A stretch of 64,000 nt of DNA from Pseudomonas iranensis. GTDB lineage: Bacteria > Pseudomonadota > Gammaproteobacteria > Pseudomonadales > Pseudomonadaceae. The notes under the pieces are model-generated. The model was not told where the DNA came from and ran no database searches. It worked only from the letters and a program-made list of their open reading frames with translations. Positions 1-8,204 of this stretch are shown here, piece after piece. The position numbers were made by a program, and so were the translations under genes. Within the stretch, counting starts at the first letter, position 1. Each line of letters opens with the position of its first letter. The stretch spans positions 3,596,001-3,660,000 of the forward strand of contig NZ_CP077092.1 of the NCBI RefSeq assembly GCF_014268585.2, given 5' to 3'.

Positions 1-925
1 CGGTTTTGTGCAGATCAACGATGAGGTCTGGCAGGACAGTGCCAAGGGCATTTTCGTCCCGCCGCATAAACGTGCGCTTGGCTATGTGTTTCAGGAAGCC
101 AGCCTGTTCGCGCATCTGTCGGTGCTGGCCAATCTGGAGTTTGGTCTCAAACGCATCGCCAAGTCGCAACGCCGGGTCGATATGAACCAGGCCACAGAAC
201 TGCTCGGCATCAGCCATTTGCTCGAGCGTCATCCACAGCATCTGTCCGGCGGCGAACGACAGCGCGTCGGCATCGCCCGCGCCCTGCTGACCAGCCCGAA
301 ACTGTTGCTGATGGACGAACCACTGGCGGCTCTCGACAGCCGGCGCAAGAGCGAAATCCTCCCATACCTGCAACGCCTGTACGACGAACTGGATATTCCG
401 CTGTTGTACGTCAGCCATGCGCAGGATGAAGTCGCACGTCTGGCCGATCATTTGGTATTGCTCCGTGATGGCAAAGCCCTCGCCAGCGGCCCAATCGGTG
501 AAACCCTTGCGCGCCTGGATCTGCCTTTGGCGCTGGGCGATGACGCCGGGGTGATCATCGAAGGCCAGGTCAGCGCCTACGACGCCACCTATCAATTGCT
601 CAGCCTGCAACTGCCGGCCACTGCAATGAACATTCGCGTCACCCATGCGCCGATGGCCGTGGGCCAGGCTCTGCGCTGCAAAGTGCACGCGCGCGACATC
701 AGCCTGGCGCTGAACAATGATGCAGCCAGCAGCATTCTCAATCGTCTGCCCGTTACCGTCATCAGCGAACAGGCCGCTGACAACAGTGCCCATGTGCTGA
801 TCCGCCTCGATGCCGGCGGCACGCCGCTGCTGGCGCGGATCACCCGCTTCTCGCGTGATCAACTGAGCGTGCATCCGGGCCAGCGGCTGTGGGCGCAGAT
901 CAAGGCGGTGGCGGTGCTCGCGTAA
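1..925 (+). CDS. modC: Molybdate ABC transporter ATP-binding protein ModC (5' end cut by window edge)
   Basis: Cytoplasmic ATPase that powers molybdate import through the ModB permease. The gene enters from the left edge, so Walker A and roughly the first 50 residues are missing; the in-frame GTG at 8 is not the true start. Visible in order are the signature [13 protein letters not shown] (near nt 242), Walker [13 protein letters not shown], the switch histidine in VSHAQDE, and from about nt 545 a C-terminal TOBE/Mop-type domain, the molybdate-sensing part that separates ModC from generic ABC ATPases. The full protein would be about 350-360 residues, as usual for ModC. modA and modB would be expected just upstream, outside the window. 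The reading frame closes with TAA at 923-925. Confidence 0.93.
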   Translation, partial: GFVQINDEVWQDSAKGIFVPPHKRALGYVFQEASLFAHLSVLANLEFGLKRIAKSQRRVDMNQATELLGISHLLERHPQHLSGGERQRVGIARALLTSPKLLLMDEPLAALDSRRKSEILPYLQRLYDELDIPLLYVSHAQDEVARLADHLVLLRDGKALASGPIGETLARLDLPLALGDDAGVIIEGQVSAYDATYQLLSLQLPATAMNIRVTHAPMAVGQALRCKVHARDISLALNNDAASSILNRLPVTVISEQAADNSAHVLIRLDAGGTPLLARITRFSRDQLSVHPGQRLWAQIKAVAVLA

Positions 926-996
926 ATCATTCGGCACGACGGCCAGCGCCTGCGGTCAATCAGTTACAGACTGCCGTATGACCGAAGGAAACCGCC

Positions 997-2034
997 ATGC
1001 CCGATACCGTGCTGACAGATGCTCTGCCCGCCGATCTGCATTACGTCGATGACACTCAGCCTGGTATCACCCGGAAAAAACTGCGCGGCAAGTTCGTCTA
1101 TTTCGAACCATCGGGCCAGCGCATCACCGACCCGGACGAAATCAAACGCATCAATGCCCTCGCGGTACCACCGGCCTACACCGATGTATGGATCTGCGCC
1201 GACCCGTGCGGCCATTTGCAGGCCACCGGCCGCGATGCGCGCGGGCGTAAACAGTACCGTTATCACGCACGCTGGCGCGAAGTGCGCGACGCCGACAAAT
1301 ACTCGCGCCTGCGCGACTTCGGCATGGCCCTGCCCAAACTGCGGCGCAAGCTCGAGGCGCTGCTCGATGAGCCGGGCTTCAGCCGCGACAAGGTCATGGC
1401 CACGGTGATTACCTTGCTCGACGCCACGCTGATCCGCGTCGGCAATACCCAATACGCACGGGACAATCGCTCTTACGGTTTGACCACGTTGCGCAGCCGG
1501 CATGTCGAGGTCAACGGCAGCGCGATCCTGTTCCAGTTCCGTGGCAAGAGCGGCATCGAGCACCAGATCACCGTCAAGGACCGTCGCCTGGCGCGAATCA
1601 TCAAGCGCTGCCTGGAAATTCCCGGGCAAAACCTGTTTCAGTATCTTGATGAAAATGGCGAACGGCACAACGTCACCTCCTCCGACGTCAATGCCTATCT
1701 GCAAAAGCTCACCGGCGCGGCGTTCACCGCCAAGGACTATCGCACCTGGGCGGGCAGCGCCCTGGCGTTGTCGGTGCTGCGCGAGTTGCAGCATGAGTCG
1801 GAAACCGAAGCCAAGCGCCATGTGGTAGAAGCGGTGAAGAACGTCGCCAAACAGCTGGGCAACACGCCGGCGGTGTGCCGCAAGTGCTACATCCACCCCG
1901 CAGTGGTCGAACATTTCATGCTCGGCGCCCTCGCCGAACTGCCCCGTCCGCGCGTGCGCAAAGGCCTGCGCGCCGAGGAAGTAGCCTTGGCGATGTTTCT
2001 CGAGCGGATGTGTGAGGTAAGCGAGGCGTCTTGA
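997..2034 (+). CDS. DNA topoisomerase IB (poxvirus/bacterial type)
   Basis: A 345-residue type IB topoisomerase that relaxes supercoils through a 3'-phosphotyrosine intermediate. The catalytic set of the family is recognisable: Arg147 in IRVGN, Lys184 in RGKSG, Arg249 in KDYRTW, and the nucleophile Tyr298 in CRKCYIHP. The N-terminal part (about residues 20-90) is the small DNA-clamp domain with RGKFVYF and the conserved GRDARGRKQYRYH segment. The length matches bacterial homologues of vaccinia topoisomerase. The start at 997 follows GAAGGAAACC. It stands alone between modC and the small-gene cluster. Family assignment is secure; the biological role of this enzyme in Pseudomonas is not shown by context. 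Confidence 0.95.
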   Translation: MPDTVLTDALPADLHYVDDTQPGITRKKLRGKFVYFEPSGQRITDPDEIKRINALAVPPAYTDVWICADPCGHLQATGRDARGRKQYRYHARWREVRDADKYSRLRDFGMALPKLRRKLEALLDEPGFSRDKVMATVITLLDATLIRVGNTQYARDNRSYGLTTLRSRHVEVNGSAILFQFRGKSGIEHQITVKDRRLARIIKRCLEIPGQNLFQYLDENGERHNVTSSDVNAYLQKLTGAAFTAKDYRTWAGSALALSVLRELQHESETEAKRHVVEAVKNVAKQLGNTPAVCRKCYIHPAVVEHFMLGALAELPRPRVRKGLRAEEVALAMFLERMCEVSEAS

Positions 2035-2189
2035 TCTCCAGCGTAACGCTCGCTCCTACAAAGGTTTGCCGACGAGTTGAACTGGGTATTTTTTGCACGA
2101 TCACACAGGTCTTCTATAGTTGATCTGAAGGTTCGCGCCACGCGGACTTTTTGTTGCAACTCAGCCGTTTCAGCGAACGGAGGTGTTTC

Positions 2190-2420
2190 ATGTCCGAAAA
2201 AGAGTCCATCACCACCCTCCTCACCCTGCTCGACGCCCGCCAGGCGCGCCTCGCAGCCGCCTGCAAAGAGATTGCCGACTGGGTCGATCATCAGGGCGGG
2301 CATCCGACAGCTTTGCGCATTCGCGACCGGCTGCACGACATTGAAAAGGATGCGCCGCTGATTCGCGATACGCTCTCGACGCTCAAACCGATCGACCGGC
2401 CGTTGCCACGGTTCAGATAG
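2190..2420 (+). CDS. Small hypothetical protein (76 aa)
   Basis: I do not recognise a named family. The start at 2190 is chosen because GGAGG (2179-2183) lies at ideal spacing; an earlier in-frame ATG at 2151 has no such site. The predicted protein is mostly helical and soluble, with no signal peptide or membrane segment; it contains an Asp/Arg/His-rich stretch with a WVDHQGGHP motif and ends in Pro-Arg. It sits at the left end of the cluster of small stress-type genes and faces the KGG-type gene at 2488-2655, the two sharing a hairpin between them. Function unknown. Confidence 0.75.
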   Translation: MSEKESITTLLTLLDARQARLAAACKEIADWVDHQGGHPTALRIRDRLHDIEKDAPLIRDTLSTLKPIDRPLPRFR

Positions 2421-2434
2421 GCCTCCGCGTAGCA

Positions 2435-2462
2435 GTCCTCTCTGCATCGGCGCAGAGAGGAC
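2435..2462. terminator. Hairpin between convergent small genes
   Basis: An 11-bp perfect inverted repeat (GTCCTCTCTGC and its complement) with a 6-base loop lies between two convergent genes. There is no U-tract on either side, so it is a terminator candidate by position and stem strength only. Confidence 0.5.
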
Positions 2463-2487
2463 GCCGATTGGTACTTTTCCGACCGAC

Positions 2488-2655
2488 TCAGTCGCCCTTG
2501 CCGGTACGGCCGCCTCCATGGCTGTGCTGCCCGCCGACGCGTGCCTTCTCGGCCCGATCAACTTTCACGTTGACTGGACTCTCGCCTTTCTTGCCGGCTT
2601 CCTTGATTTTCTGTGGGTCTTCAGCGAACGGTTGATCCTTGTGATGATTGGTCAT
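2488..2655 (-). CDS. KGG-like small hydrophilic stress protein (55 aa)
   Basis: A very hydrophilic, glycine- and lysine-rich protein with one EAGKKG motif near residue 20 and a His/Gly-rich tail (HSHGGGR) like that of the two KGG proteins downstream. The start at 2655 is the in-frame ATG after TGAGGACATTGAG; an upstream in-frame ATG at 2688 would only add residues without a better ribosome site. A TATATAACTATTCT stretch upstream on the minus strand could be a stationary-phase-type -10 region, but this is only suggestive. Proteins of this type (YciG/con-10-like) accumulate under starvation or osmotic stress; the role here is inferred from that family. Confidence 0.75.
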   Translation of the reverse strand: MTNHHKDQPFAEDPQKIKEAGKKGESPVNVKVDRAEKARVGGQHSHGGGRTGKGD

Positions 2656-2983
2656 CTCAATGTCCTCAGAATAGTTATATACATACACTTAACAGACTCT
2701 AGTTTCAGCCGATTACAGTTCAACTTCGCACCGACAAATGGTCAGAATTCCGAAGCGAAGCGGTAACAAACTCCAACCTCTTTTGCACATCAACCAGCAA
2801 CTCGAAAAGTTATACGAAGCGGCGCAGAAAACAGCAGGCTGTATAAGTTTCATCACAAAGTTACCGTTCATCGGCCTGAGGAAAAATTTTCAAAACATTT
2901 TTCGCCGGCTCGTAATCGGAGTAGATGTCCGGTGCGACAACGGACATAACTAGCGAAACGTTAATTGATATCGGAGAGCTATC

Positions 2984-3160
2984 ATGACCACAGGAAATAA
3001 AAATCCAGGTAACTTCGCAAACGATCGTGAAAAGGCATCTGAAGCCGGCAAGAAAGGCGGTCAGTCGTCGGGCGGCAACTTTGCCAATGATCGTGAAAAA
3101 GCATCCGAGGCTGGCCGCAAAGGCGGGCAGAACAGCCACGGCGGCGGTCGCAAGTCCTGA
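2984..3160 (+). CDS. KGG-motif stress protein, YciG-like (58 aa)
   Basis: This short gene begins at ATG 2984 after TCGGAGAG and ends with TGA at 3158-3160. It encodes two copies of a module of the form NFANDREKASEAG-x-KGGQ and a terminal NSHGGGR tail. KGG repeats are the mark of the YciG/con-10 family of small stress-induced hydrophilic proteins. Its last module is nearly the same as the last module of the longer gene at 3626-3973, so the two are paralogues by local duplication. No signal peptide or hydrophobic segment is present; it should be cytosolic and largely disordered. A hairpin follows directly. Confidence 0.88.
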   Translation: MTTGNKNPGNFANDREKASEAGKKGGQSSGGNFANDREKASEAGRKGGQNSHGGGRKS

Positions 3161-3171
3161 GTGAGCAGCAC

Positions 3172-3193
3172 AAGGGCAGCCCTGCTGCCCTTT
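3172..3193 (+). terminator. Rho-independent-type hairpin after the KGG gene
   Basis: AAGGGCAG and its complement form an 8-bp stem with a 5-base loop starting 12 bases after the stop codon, followed by TTTGAAAT. The U-tract is short. Confidence 0.6.
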
Positions 3194-3625
3194 GAAATCG
3201 GCTGATGGAGCGCAATCATGAGAACGGTAACGGCTTCTGCACGAGGCGAAGTGCAACGAAACAAGGGAGCAGAAGTGTATCCCGAAGCAGCGCGCAGTTC
3301 GCAAGTGACGAGGTCGGATGTTTCGCCTGTGTCCCCTTGTGTTGAAAGACAGCAAATCAGTCCACGATACAGGGAAAGCGTTCAGCAGGAATGTTATGAA
3401 CGCCGGGAACTTACTGTTAATGCAGAGAACTCCCGCACTGCGAATACACAACCCACTTATGAGCGCTCTTCTTAGCAGACCGGTCAAACTTGTAGTTACA
3501 AGACAAGCGAGACCCATAGAGCAAACCAATCAGCTAACTAGTCAGCACTTTGCGAATGACGACGGCACGCAGTTTGTGCATCCTTGATTCGCCAGTTGCT
3601 ATATAGAGAAATGAGGAAGTTTGAA
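3194..3625. other. 432-bp gap without a supported gene
   Basis: No convincing coding signal. Open frames of 85-89 codons cross this stretch on the plus strand but lack family resemblance and overlap each other. Close to the next gene there is TTGCTATATAG (3596-3606), which resembles an extended -10 element, although it would leave a very short leader. The remainder is AT-richer than the surrounding chromosome. Confidence 0.5.
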
Positions 3626-3973
3626 ATGGCACAAGATAAACAAGGCGGCATGTCGGTAAACGAAGCAGGTAAAAAAGGTGGGGAAGCCACTTCAGCTTCG
3701 CACGACAAAGAGTTTTATCAGGAAATCGGTAGCAAGGGCGGCCAGAACAGCGGCGGTAACTTCAAGAACGATCCGGAACGTGCCGCTGAAGCCGGGAGCA
3801 AGGGCGGTCAGAACAGCGGAGGCAATTTCAAGAACGACCCGGAACGCGCAGCAGAAGCAGGCAGCAAAGGGGGCCAGAACAGCGGCGGCAACTTCGCCAA
3901 TGATCGGGAAAAAGCCTCTGAGGCCGGACGCAAGGGTGGTCAAAACAGCCATGGTGGCGGGCGCAACAGTTGA
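3626..3973 (+). CDS. KGG-repeat stress protein with 22-residue tandem repeats (115 aa)
   Basis: The start at 3626 (MAQDKQGG) has GAGGAAG upstream and removes 14 unrelated residues that an earlier ATG at 3584 would add. After a first EAGKKGG motif, residues 33-98 are three tandem 22-residue units of the pattern E-x-G-S-KGGQNSGGNF-x-ND-x-E, and a shortened fourth unit ends in NSHGGGR. The protein is highly polar, Gly/Asn/Lys-rich, and has no membrane or export signal. It resembles plant LEA group 1 (Em) and bacterial YciG-like proteins, linked to desiccation or starvation survival. A strong hairpin follows the stop. It is a paralogue of the 58-residue gene upstream. Confidence 0.88.
   Translation: MAQDKQGGMSVNEAGKKGGEATSASHDKEFYQEIGSKGGQNSGGNFKNDPERAAEAGSKGGQNSGGNFKNDPERAAEAGSKGGQNSGGNFANDREKASEAGRKGGQNSHGGGRNS
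3722..3919 (+). repeat. Three tandem 66-bp units inside the KGG gene
   Basis: Units at 3722-3787, 3788-3853 and 3854-3919 are nearly identical at the DNA level and keep the frame; a partial fourth runs from 3920. Such in-frame repeats can change copy number by slippage or recombination. Confidence 0.9.
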
Positions 3974-3983
3974 TGCGTCGGGT

Positions 3984-4006
3984 GCAGGGGAGCGTGGCTC
4001 CCCTGC
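3984..4006 (+). terminator. Terminator-like hairpin after the KGG-repeat gene
   Basis: GCAGGGGAGC and its complement make a 10-bp stem with a 3-base loop, 10 bases after the stop codon, followed by CCACTTTC. Stable stem, weak U-tract. Confidence 0.65.
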
Positions 4007-4070
4007 CCACTTTCATTCAAGCGAAATTACAGCTATTGCTTAGGAGTCCTGACCAGCCGAGGGAATCGCC

Positions 4071-4622
4071 ATGCCTGTTCATGTCATCAACTTCACCGGC
4101 CCGATCAACGCCTCGACCTGCGGCCAATTGATCGATAAAGCCTCGCTCGCCGTAAAGGAAGATGCACCCAGACTGATCGTCAACATCGCCACCATGGGCG
4201 GTGAATGCAGTTACGGTTTCACGATGTACAACTTCCTGTTGGCCCTGCCTATTCCGGTACACACCCATAATCTGGGAACCGTCGAGTCGATGGGCAACAT
4301 TGTCTTTCTGGCCGGCCAGCGCCGCACCGCCTGTACCCACAGCAAGTTTCTGTTTCACCCATTTCATTGGCACCTGCAAGGTTCGGTCGATCACTCGCGC
4401 ATGTCGGAATACGCCATGAGCCTGGATTACGACTTGCACCTCTACGCCCAGATCGTCGCCGAGCGTACGAGCAACGGAAAAAATGCGTTGGAGACAGAGA
4501 AATATCTGACAGCAGCTCCGCGCATCATCAACCCTGAAGAAGCCATGCATTCGGGCCTTATCACGGCGATTGAAGACACCGAGGTTCACGCGGACTTTGT
4601 CTGCTCGTGTATCTACTCCTGA
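4071..4622 (+). CDS. ClpP-like serine protease (orphan paralogue)
   Basis: A 183-residue protein with the ClpP/crotonase fold pattern. The nucleophile region GTVESMGNIVF places Ser73, and His96 in FLFHPFHWH is the matching catalytic histidine, a 23-residue spacing close to that of ClpP. MGGECSYGFTMYN corresponds to the GG-turn and helix of ClpP. The catalytic aspartate is less clear: the segment that holds it in ClpP is replaced by an altered, longer stretch around TEKYLTAAP. It is not next to clpX or tig, so it is not the housekeeping clpP. GAGGGA precedes the start. Its setting among KGG and other small stress-type genes suggests a role in stationary phase or stress, but this is inference. 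Confidence 0.8.
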   Translation: MPVHVINFTGPINASTCGQLIDKASLAVKEDAPRLIVNIATMGGECSYGFTMYNFLLALPIPVHTHNLGTVESMGNIVFLAGQRRTACTHSKFLFHPFHWHLQGSVDHSRMSEYAMSLDYDLHLYAQIVAERTSNGKNALETEKYLTAAPRIINPEEAMHSGLITAIEDTEVHADFVCSCIYS

Positions 4623-4830
4623 CTCGTCCCACTTGATAACGCGTCGTAGCGGGCGCGTTCCTGGCTTATCAGCCGGCAATTCAGCCAAAAATTCCAGACG
4701 AAGTTGTACAGAATCGATCTGCCGTACAGATTTACAAATCGCCCAATCAGCCGGTCATCACGCCCGTTTCAATTTCTCTGAATTATTCATTTCGCCAGAT
4801 ATCCGTCTTCTTAACAGGCGGAGGAAATGT

Positions 4831-5088
4831 ATGAGCGGAGAGGATTTGTACGTGATTGATTACCTGCTTCACGGGAAGCCCAGGTCATTCGTCATTCGCA
4901 CAAAAACCATGAACAATGCCGAAGCGTGGCAATGGGCAAGTTGTGACGCGGGTATCGCGCCCATCCCCCGCCCCGGCCGACCTCCGTTGAAACGTTTTTC
5001 CAAACCAATGGCGGAACGCTTTGGCGTGACCGAGGTGCAATGGCGAGAATCAGTACCTTTGGTCTGGGAGGAGGATCACGTGAAATGA
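4831..5088 (+). CDS. Small conserved Pseudomonas protein, probably DUF6555 family (85 aa)
   Basis: The start at 4831 follows GGCGGAGGAA; longer in-frame starts from 4570 are unsupported. The protein has a LYVIDYLLHG opening, then MNNAEAWQWASCDAGI, a pattern I associate with the DUF6555 family found widely in Pseudomonas; that name is from memory. It is soluble and has no export signal. Its stop codon overlaps the ATG of the next gene (ATGA at 5085-5088), so the two are translationally coupled. Function unknown. Confidence 0.78.
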   Translation: MSGEDLYVIDYLLHGKPRSFVIRTKTMNNAEAWQWASCDAGIAPIPRPGRPPLKRFSKPMAERFGVTEVQWRESVPLVWEEDHVK

Positions 5089-5336
5089 CAGAACGCACAT
5101 TGAAATTCGGTTTCGGCCGCTCATGGGATGACGAGATGGCGGAGAACGCCGCGATGTTCCGCGAGGCCGATCTGCTCGAAGAAGCGGCTTACAGGATCAT
5201 CGAGAACGACACGGACAATCCTGAAGCCTGGGCCCGTTTCAGCGAAGCCAAGGCTATGGCCGACGCCAAACGAACGGCGGCCTATCAGGACTGGATGCGC
5301 ATCAAGCGCGCGATGAGCAAGCCGCGCTCGAAATAG
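5085..5336 (+). CDS. Small hypothetical protein, coupled to the preceding gene (83 aa)
   Basis: The chosen ATG at 5085 overlaps the upstream stop as ATGA and is preceded by GGGAGGAGG; an earlier in-frame ATG at 5040 lies deep inside the upstream gene. The product is acidic in its first half (SWDDEMAENAAMF) and helical, with an AEAKAMADAKR-like central helix and a basic tail. No recognised domain, signal or membrane segment. It is co-transcribed with the gene at 4831. Confidence 0.75.
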   Translation: MTERTLKFGFGRSWDDEMAENAAMFREADLLEEAAYRIIENDTDNPEAWARFSEAKAMADAKRTAAYQDWMRIKRAMSKPRSK

Positions 5337-5348
5337 CGGACTGGCGCC

Positions 5349-5762
5349 TCATGGCTTGAGGATCAGCAGCAGTTCGCCTTTCGGGACGACGTAAGTGGCC
5401 AGTTCGACGCCTTTCTCGTTGCCAATGTTCTTCGCCACATGCGCGACGCCCGCCGGAATGAACAACGAATCGCCGGCCTTGAGTATCACCGGCGCCCGCC
5501 CTTCGAGCTGATACTCGAACGTGCCGCTGATGACATAGGCGACTTCGACGCCGGGATGAGCATGTCGAGGCGAGGTGACGCCAGCGTCGAAATCGATACG
5601 CGCCTGAATCACCTCACGATTGTCAGCGCCGAGATCCTGACGAACCAGATCGGTGCGGCTCAGACCTTTCTGCCAGCTCGTTGCCGGCGCATCCGCCGCA
5701 TGGGTAAAGCCTGTCAGGGAGGCGAAGACAACGGCAGAAGCCAGAAACAGTGGACGGTACAT
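5349..5762 (-). CDS. Periplasmic cupin-domain protein
   Basis: A 137-residue single-domain cupin with an N-terminal Sec signal peptide (about residues 1-22, ending FTHA-AD). The metal-site motifs are visible: HAHPGVEVAYVISG (cupin motif 1) and SLFIPAGVAHVAKN (motif 2). Such small exported cupins bind a metal and an unknown small ligand; no reaction can be assigned. It lies on the minus strand, converging on the small-gene operon, and downstream of the LysR gene, with its own 123-bp upstream region. Confidence 0.87.
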   Translation of the reverse strand: MYRPLFLASAVVFASLTGFTHAADAPATSWQKGLSRTDLVRQDLGADNREVIQARIDFDAGVTSPRHAHPGVEVAYVISGTFEYQLEGRAPVILKAGDSLFIPAGVAHVAKNIGNEKGVELATYVVPKGELLLILKP

Positions 5763-5885
5763 GGTGATGCCCTCTTGAGCGTAGTGTTGGTGTGAGGGCT
5801 ACTTTGGGCTCGGCATGTAGGGCGGATGTGTCTCGAAGGCGCAGTTTGGTGTTGCCGTGTGTATCGGCTGGGGGTTGATACATGC

Positions 5886-6779
5886 TTATACAAACGTGTC
5901 GCTGGCCACCGCCACAAGCCACTCTCTGAAAGCGCTGATCTTTGGCGATTCAGCGGTTTCATGGGGTGTAACCAAATAGAAACCGAGATCATCCTGCAGG
6001 CGCAGGTCGAACGGTGCGACCAACCGGCCCGCACGCAGATCGTCGTTCACGTAGGTCGAACGACCGATGCACACGCCATGCCCGTCAATTGCCGCCTGCA
6101 CCGCCATCATCGCCAGATCGAAGGTCAGCTTCGCGCCGTCGGCCAACTGCGCAGGCTGGCCGGCGGCGCTGAGCCAGGCCTGCCAGTCGCTGGCGGTGAG
6201 GCCGCTAACTTGTACAAGCGTGTGACTAGCCAGATTTTCCGGAGTGTGCAATGTCGTCGCCACTGCTGGACTGCACACGGGAAATACCTCATCGGCCATG
6301 AGAAAGTCCGCGCGCAGACCTTTCCAGTCGCCCCGTCCGTAGCGAATCGCCGCGTCGATGCCTCCTCGGCGAAAATCCGCCAGATCGGTAGTGGCGCTGA
6401 TGCGCACATCGATGTCCGGGAACGCCTGCTGAAATGCCGGAAGGCGCGGCAAAAGCCATTTCGACGCAACCGAGACCAGCGTGCTGATGGTCAATACGCT
6501 GGACCCGCGCGACTCGAGTAATTGTTGCGTCGAATGGCGCAACGCTTGAAATGCAGAACGCACCCCCGGCAGGTAGGCCTGCCCGTCTTCGCTAAGCGCC
6601 AGGCCATCCTTGAGGCGCAGGAACAATGCCACGCCCAACTCGGCTTCGAGGCGCCTGATCTGGTGACTGATTGCTGTCTGCGTGACGTTCAACTCGGTCG
6701 CAGCGGTGGTAAAGCTCATATGCCGAGCCGCCGCTTCGAACGCGCGCAGGCCGTTGAGGGAGGGAAGTCTGGCAGTCAT
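5886..6779 (-). CDS. LysR-family regulator, GcvA-like
   Basis: A transcription factor of about 297 residues. The N-terminal winged helix-turn-helix shows the GcvA-subgroup opening RLPSLNGLRAFEAAARH and TAISHQIRRLE as the recognition helix; the rest is the periplasmic-binding-like effector domain (about 90-295). The start at 6779 (MTARLPSL) fits the family better than an ATG at 6809; neither has a good Shine-Dalgarno. It is divergent from the glutathione S-transferase gene at 6888, the usual placement of a LysR regulator and its target. The effector is unknown. Confidence 0.9.
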   Translation of the reverse strand: MTARLPSLNGLRAFEAAARHMSFTTAATELNVTQTAISHQIRRLEAELGVALFLRLKDGLALSEDGQAYLPGVRSAFQALRHSTQQLLESRGSSVLTISTLVSVASKWLLPRLPAFQQAFPDIDVRISATTDLADFRRGGIDAAIRYGRGDWKGLRADFLMADEVFPVCSPAVATTLHTPENLASHTLVQVSGLTASDWQAWLSAAGQPAQLADGAKLTFDLAMMAVQAAIDGHGVCIGRSTYVNDDLRAGRLVAPFDLRLQDDLGFYLVTPHETAESPKISAFREWLVAVASDTFV

Positions 6780-6887
6780 AAGGCTAAGGAGCGCATGAGA
6801 ATTTGTCATACGCTAGCACTGCAAATGACCTTTGCGAAAGTTTTGGCCGCAGTGGATCGTGGCGCCTCCACTTTCAAGGGACATGCC

Positions 6888-7499
6888 ATGAAACTTTACT
6901 TTGCACCGAAGACCTGTTCGCTCGCCCCGCATATCGTCCTGCGCGAACTCGGCTTGCCGTTCGAAATGATCCTCGTCAACAACCAGACCAAGCGCACGGC
7001 TGACGGCCGTGACTTCCGCGAGATCGATCCGAAAGGCTACGTGGCCGCGCTGCAACTGGATAACGGCGAAGTGCTCACTGAAGGCCCGGCGATCCTGCAG
7101 TTTCTCGCCGATCAAGTCCCCGGGAGCGACTTGGCACCTGCCGCCGGTACGTGGCAGCGCGCACGTTTGCAGGAACACCTGAACTTCATCAGCTCTGAGA
7201 TTCATGCCGCCAGCGCGCCATTGTTCAGCGCGGAAATTCCGCAGTCAGTCAAAGCGTTTTTTCGGCAGAGATTATTCGAACGGCTGGATTACCTGAATCT
7301 TCAATTGGATCGTAAGAACTATCTGATGGACACCTTCGGCATTGCCGACCCCTATCTGTTCACGGTGCTGACCTGGTTGCCGACATTTGATATCGATATT
7401 GCCGAATGGCCAGCTCTGGCCACCTCTATGCAACGCATCGGCGCGCGGCCCAGTGTGCTTGCTGCCATCGCGGCGGAAGCAGCGACTTTGCCAGTCTGA
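6888..7499 (+). CDS. Glutathione S-transferase family protein
   Basis: A 203-residue cytosolic GST. The N-terminal thioredoxin-fold half starts MKLYFAPKTCSLAPHI, where Ser11/Cys10 occupy the active-site position of beta/theta-class enzymes, and has the glutathione gamma-Glu site LTEGPAILQFL (near residue 70). The C-terminal helical domain contains the capping motif DTFGIADPYLF. ATG 6888 is preceded by AAGGGA. It is divergently oriented to the LysR gene at 5886-6779, which probably controls it. Substrate unknown. Confidence 0.92.
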   Translation: MKLYFAPKTCSLAPHIVLRELGLPFEMILVNNQTKRTADGRDFREIDPKGYVAALQLDNGEVLTEGPAILQFLADQVPGSDLAPAAGTWQRARLQEHLNFISSEIHAASAPLFSAEIPQSVKAFFRQRLFERLDYLNLQLDRKNYLMDTFGIADPYLFTVLTWLPTFDIDIAEWPALATSMQRIGARPSVLAAIAAEAATLPV

Positions 7500-7571
7500 A
7501 CGCGCGCGGGCCATGGCCTTAGGGAATCTGTAAACTGCCGCAATCTTCATTCACTCAAACAAGAGATGCCC

Positions 7572-7952
7572 ATGGCCAATCAAGACATCATCTTCACGCC
7601 GGATCCCGACACCGATTCGATTTCCTCCGACGTTGCCACCTTCGGCGGCATCATGGTTTCCACGCAGATTCCAACCCGCGCCGATGGCAGCCTGGAACTC
7701 GGCGGCATCACCGAGCAGAGCGAGTGCACCCTGCAAGCGCTGAAAGTCGCACTGGAACGTGCCGGCAGTTCGATGGACCGGGTGCTGCACCTGACCATTT
7801 ACCTCACCGACATGGGCGATCGCGGGGCTTTCAATGAAGTGTACAAACGCTACTTCGCCAAGCCTTGGCCGGTGCGGGCGGCGGTAGGCGTGGCCTCGCT
7901 GGCAGTTGAAGGGATGCGTGTGGAAGTGACCGCGATGGCCGCGAAAGGCTGA
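7572..7952 (+). CDS. RidA-family (YjgF/YER057c/UK114) protein
   Basis: A 126-residue single-domain protein of the Rid superfamily, whose archetype hydrolyses reactive enamine/imine intermediates. Family features include SECTLQALKVALERAGSS, LHLTIYLTDMGDR and the C-terminal VEVTAMAAKG strand. RidA proper carries a C-terminal catalytic Arg in an R-(V/I)-E-IE context, here RVEVTAMA, so an active RidA-like site is plausible. The start at 7572 is preferred over ATG 7566 because AAGAGA is then at proper spacing. It lies alone after the GST gene with a 72-bp gap. Confidence 0.87.
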   Translation: MANQDIIFTPDPDTDSISSDVATFGGIMVSTQIPTRADGSLELGGITEQSECTLQALKVALERAGSSMDRVLHLTIYLTDMGDRGAFNEVYKRYFAKPWPVRAAVGVASLAVEGMRVEVTAMAAKG

Positions 7953-7998
7953 TCGAATTTGCGGATGTCACTCAATGATTTTCGGATGACACACCGCT

Positions 7999-8075
7999 TT
8001 CGCGAGCAGGCTCGCTCCCACAGTGGATGTATTCCGGCCCGGAGCTAACCCTGTGGGAGCGAGCCTGCTCGCGAA
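7999..8075. repeat. REP doublet (REPIN)
   Basis: Two 23-base arms (7999-8021 and 8053-8075) are perfect inverted copies separated by 31 bases. The arm contains the GCGAGC-AGGCTCGCTCCCAC core characteristic of fluorescens-group REP sequences. The same arms recur at 62205-62269. Confidence 0.93.
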
Positions 8076-8204
8076 GAGGCCGGCACATTCAACACAATAG
8101 CTTGTCGATCTTTGCCAATCGCCATCGGGCAGCACAAGCGTGCCCGCCAAGCGTTTCACGGGTAGAATGCGCGCCTTGACCGTGACCGCCTGACTAAAAA
8201 AACT

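Noticed and set aside
964..1914. 316-codon minus-strand frame opposite topoisomerase IB
   Set aside because: The plus strand has all catalytic residues of topoisomerase IB; the minus frame has no motif.
3218..3475. 85-codon frame between the two KGG genes
   Set aside because: No family resemblance, overlaps another open frame, unusual amino-acid content; not enough evidence for a gene.
7999..8075. Short palindromic repeats considered as a CRISPR array
   Set aside because: Only two inverted arms, no direct repeats with regular spacers, no cas genes; it is a REP doublet.
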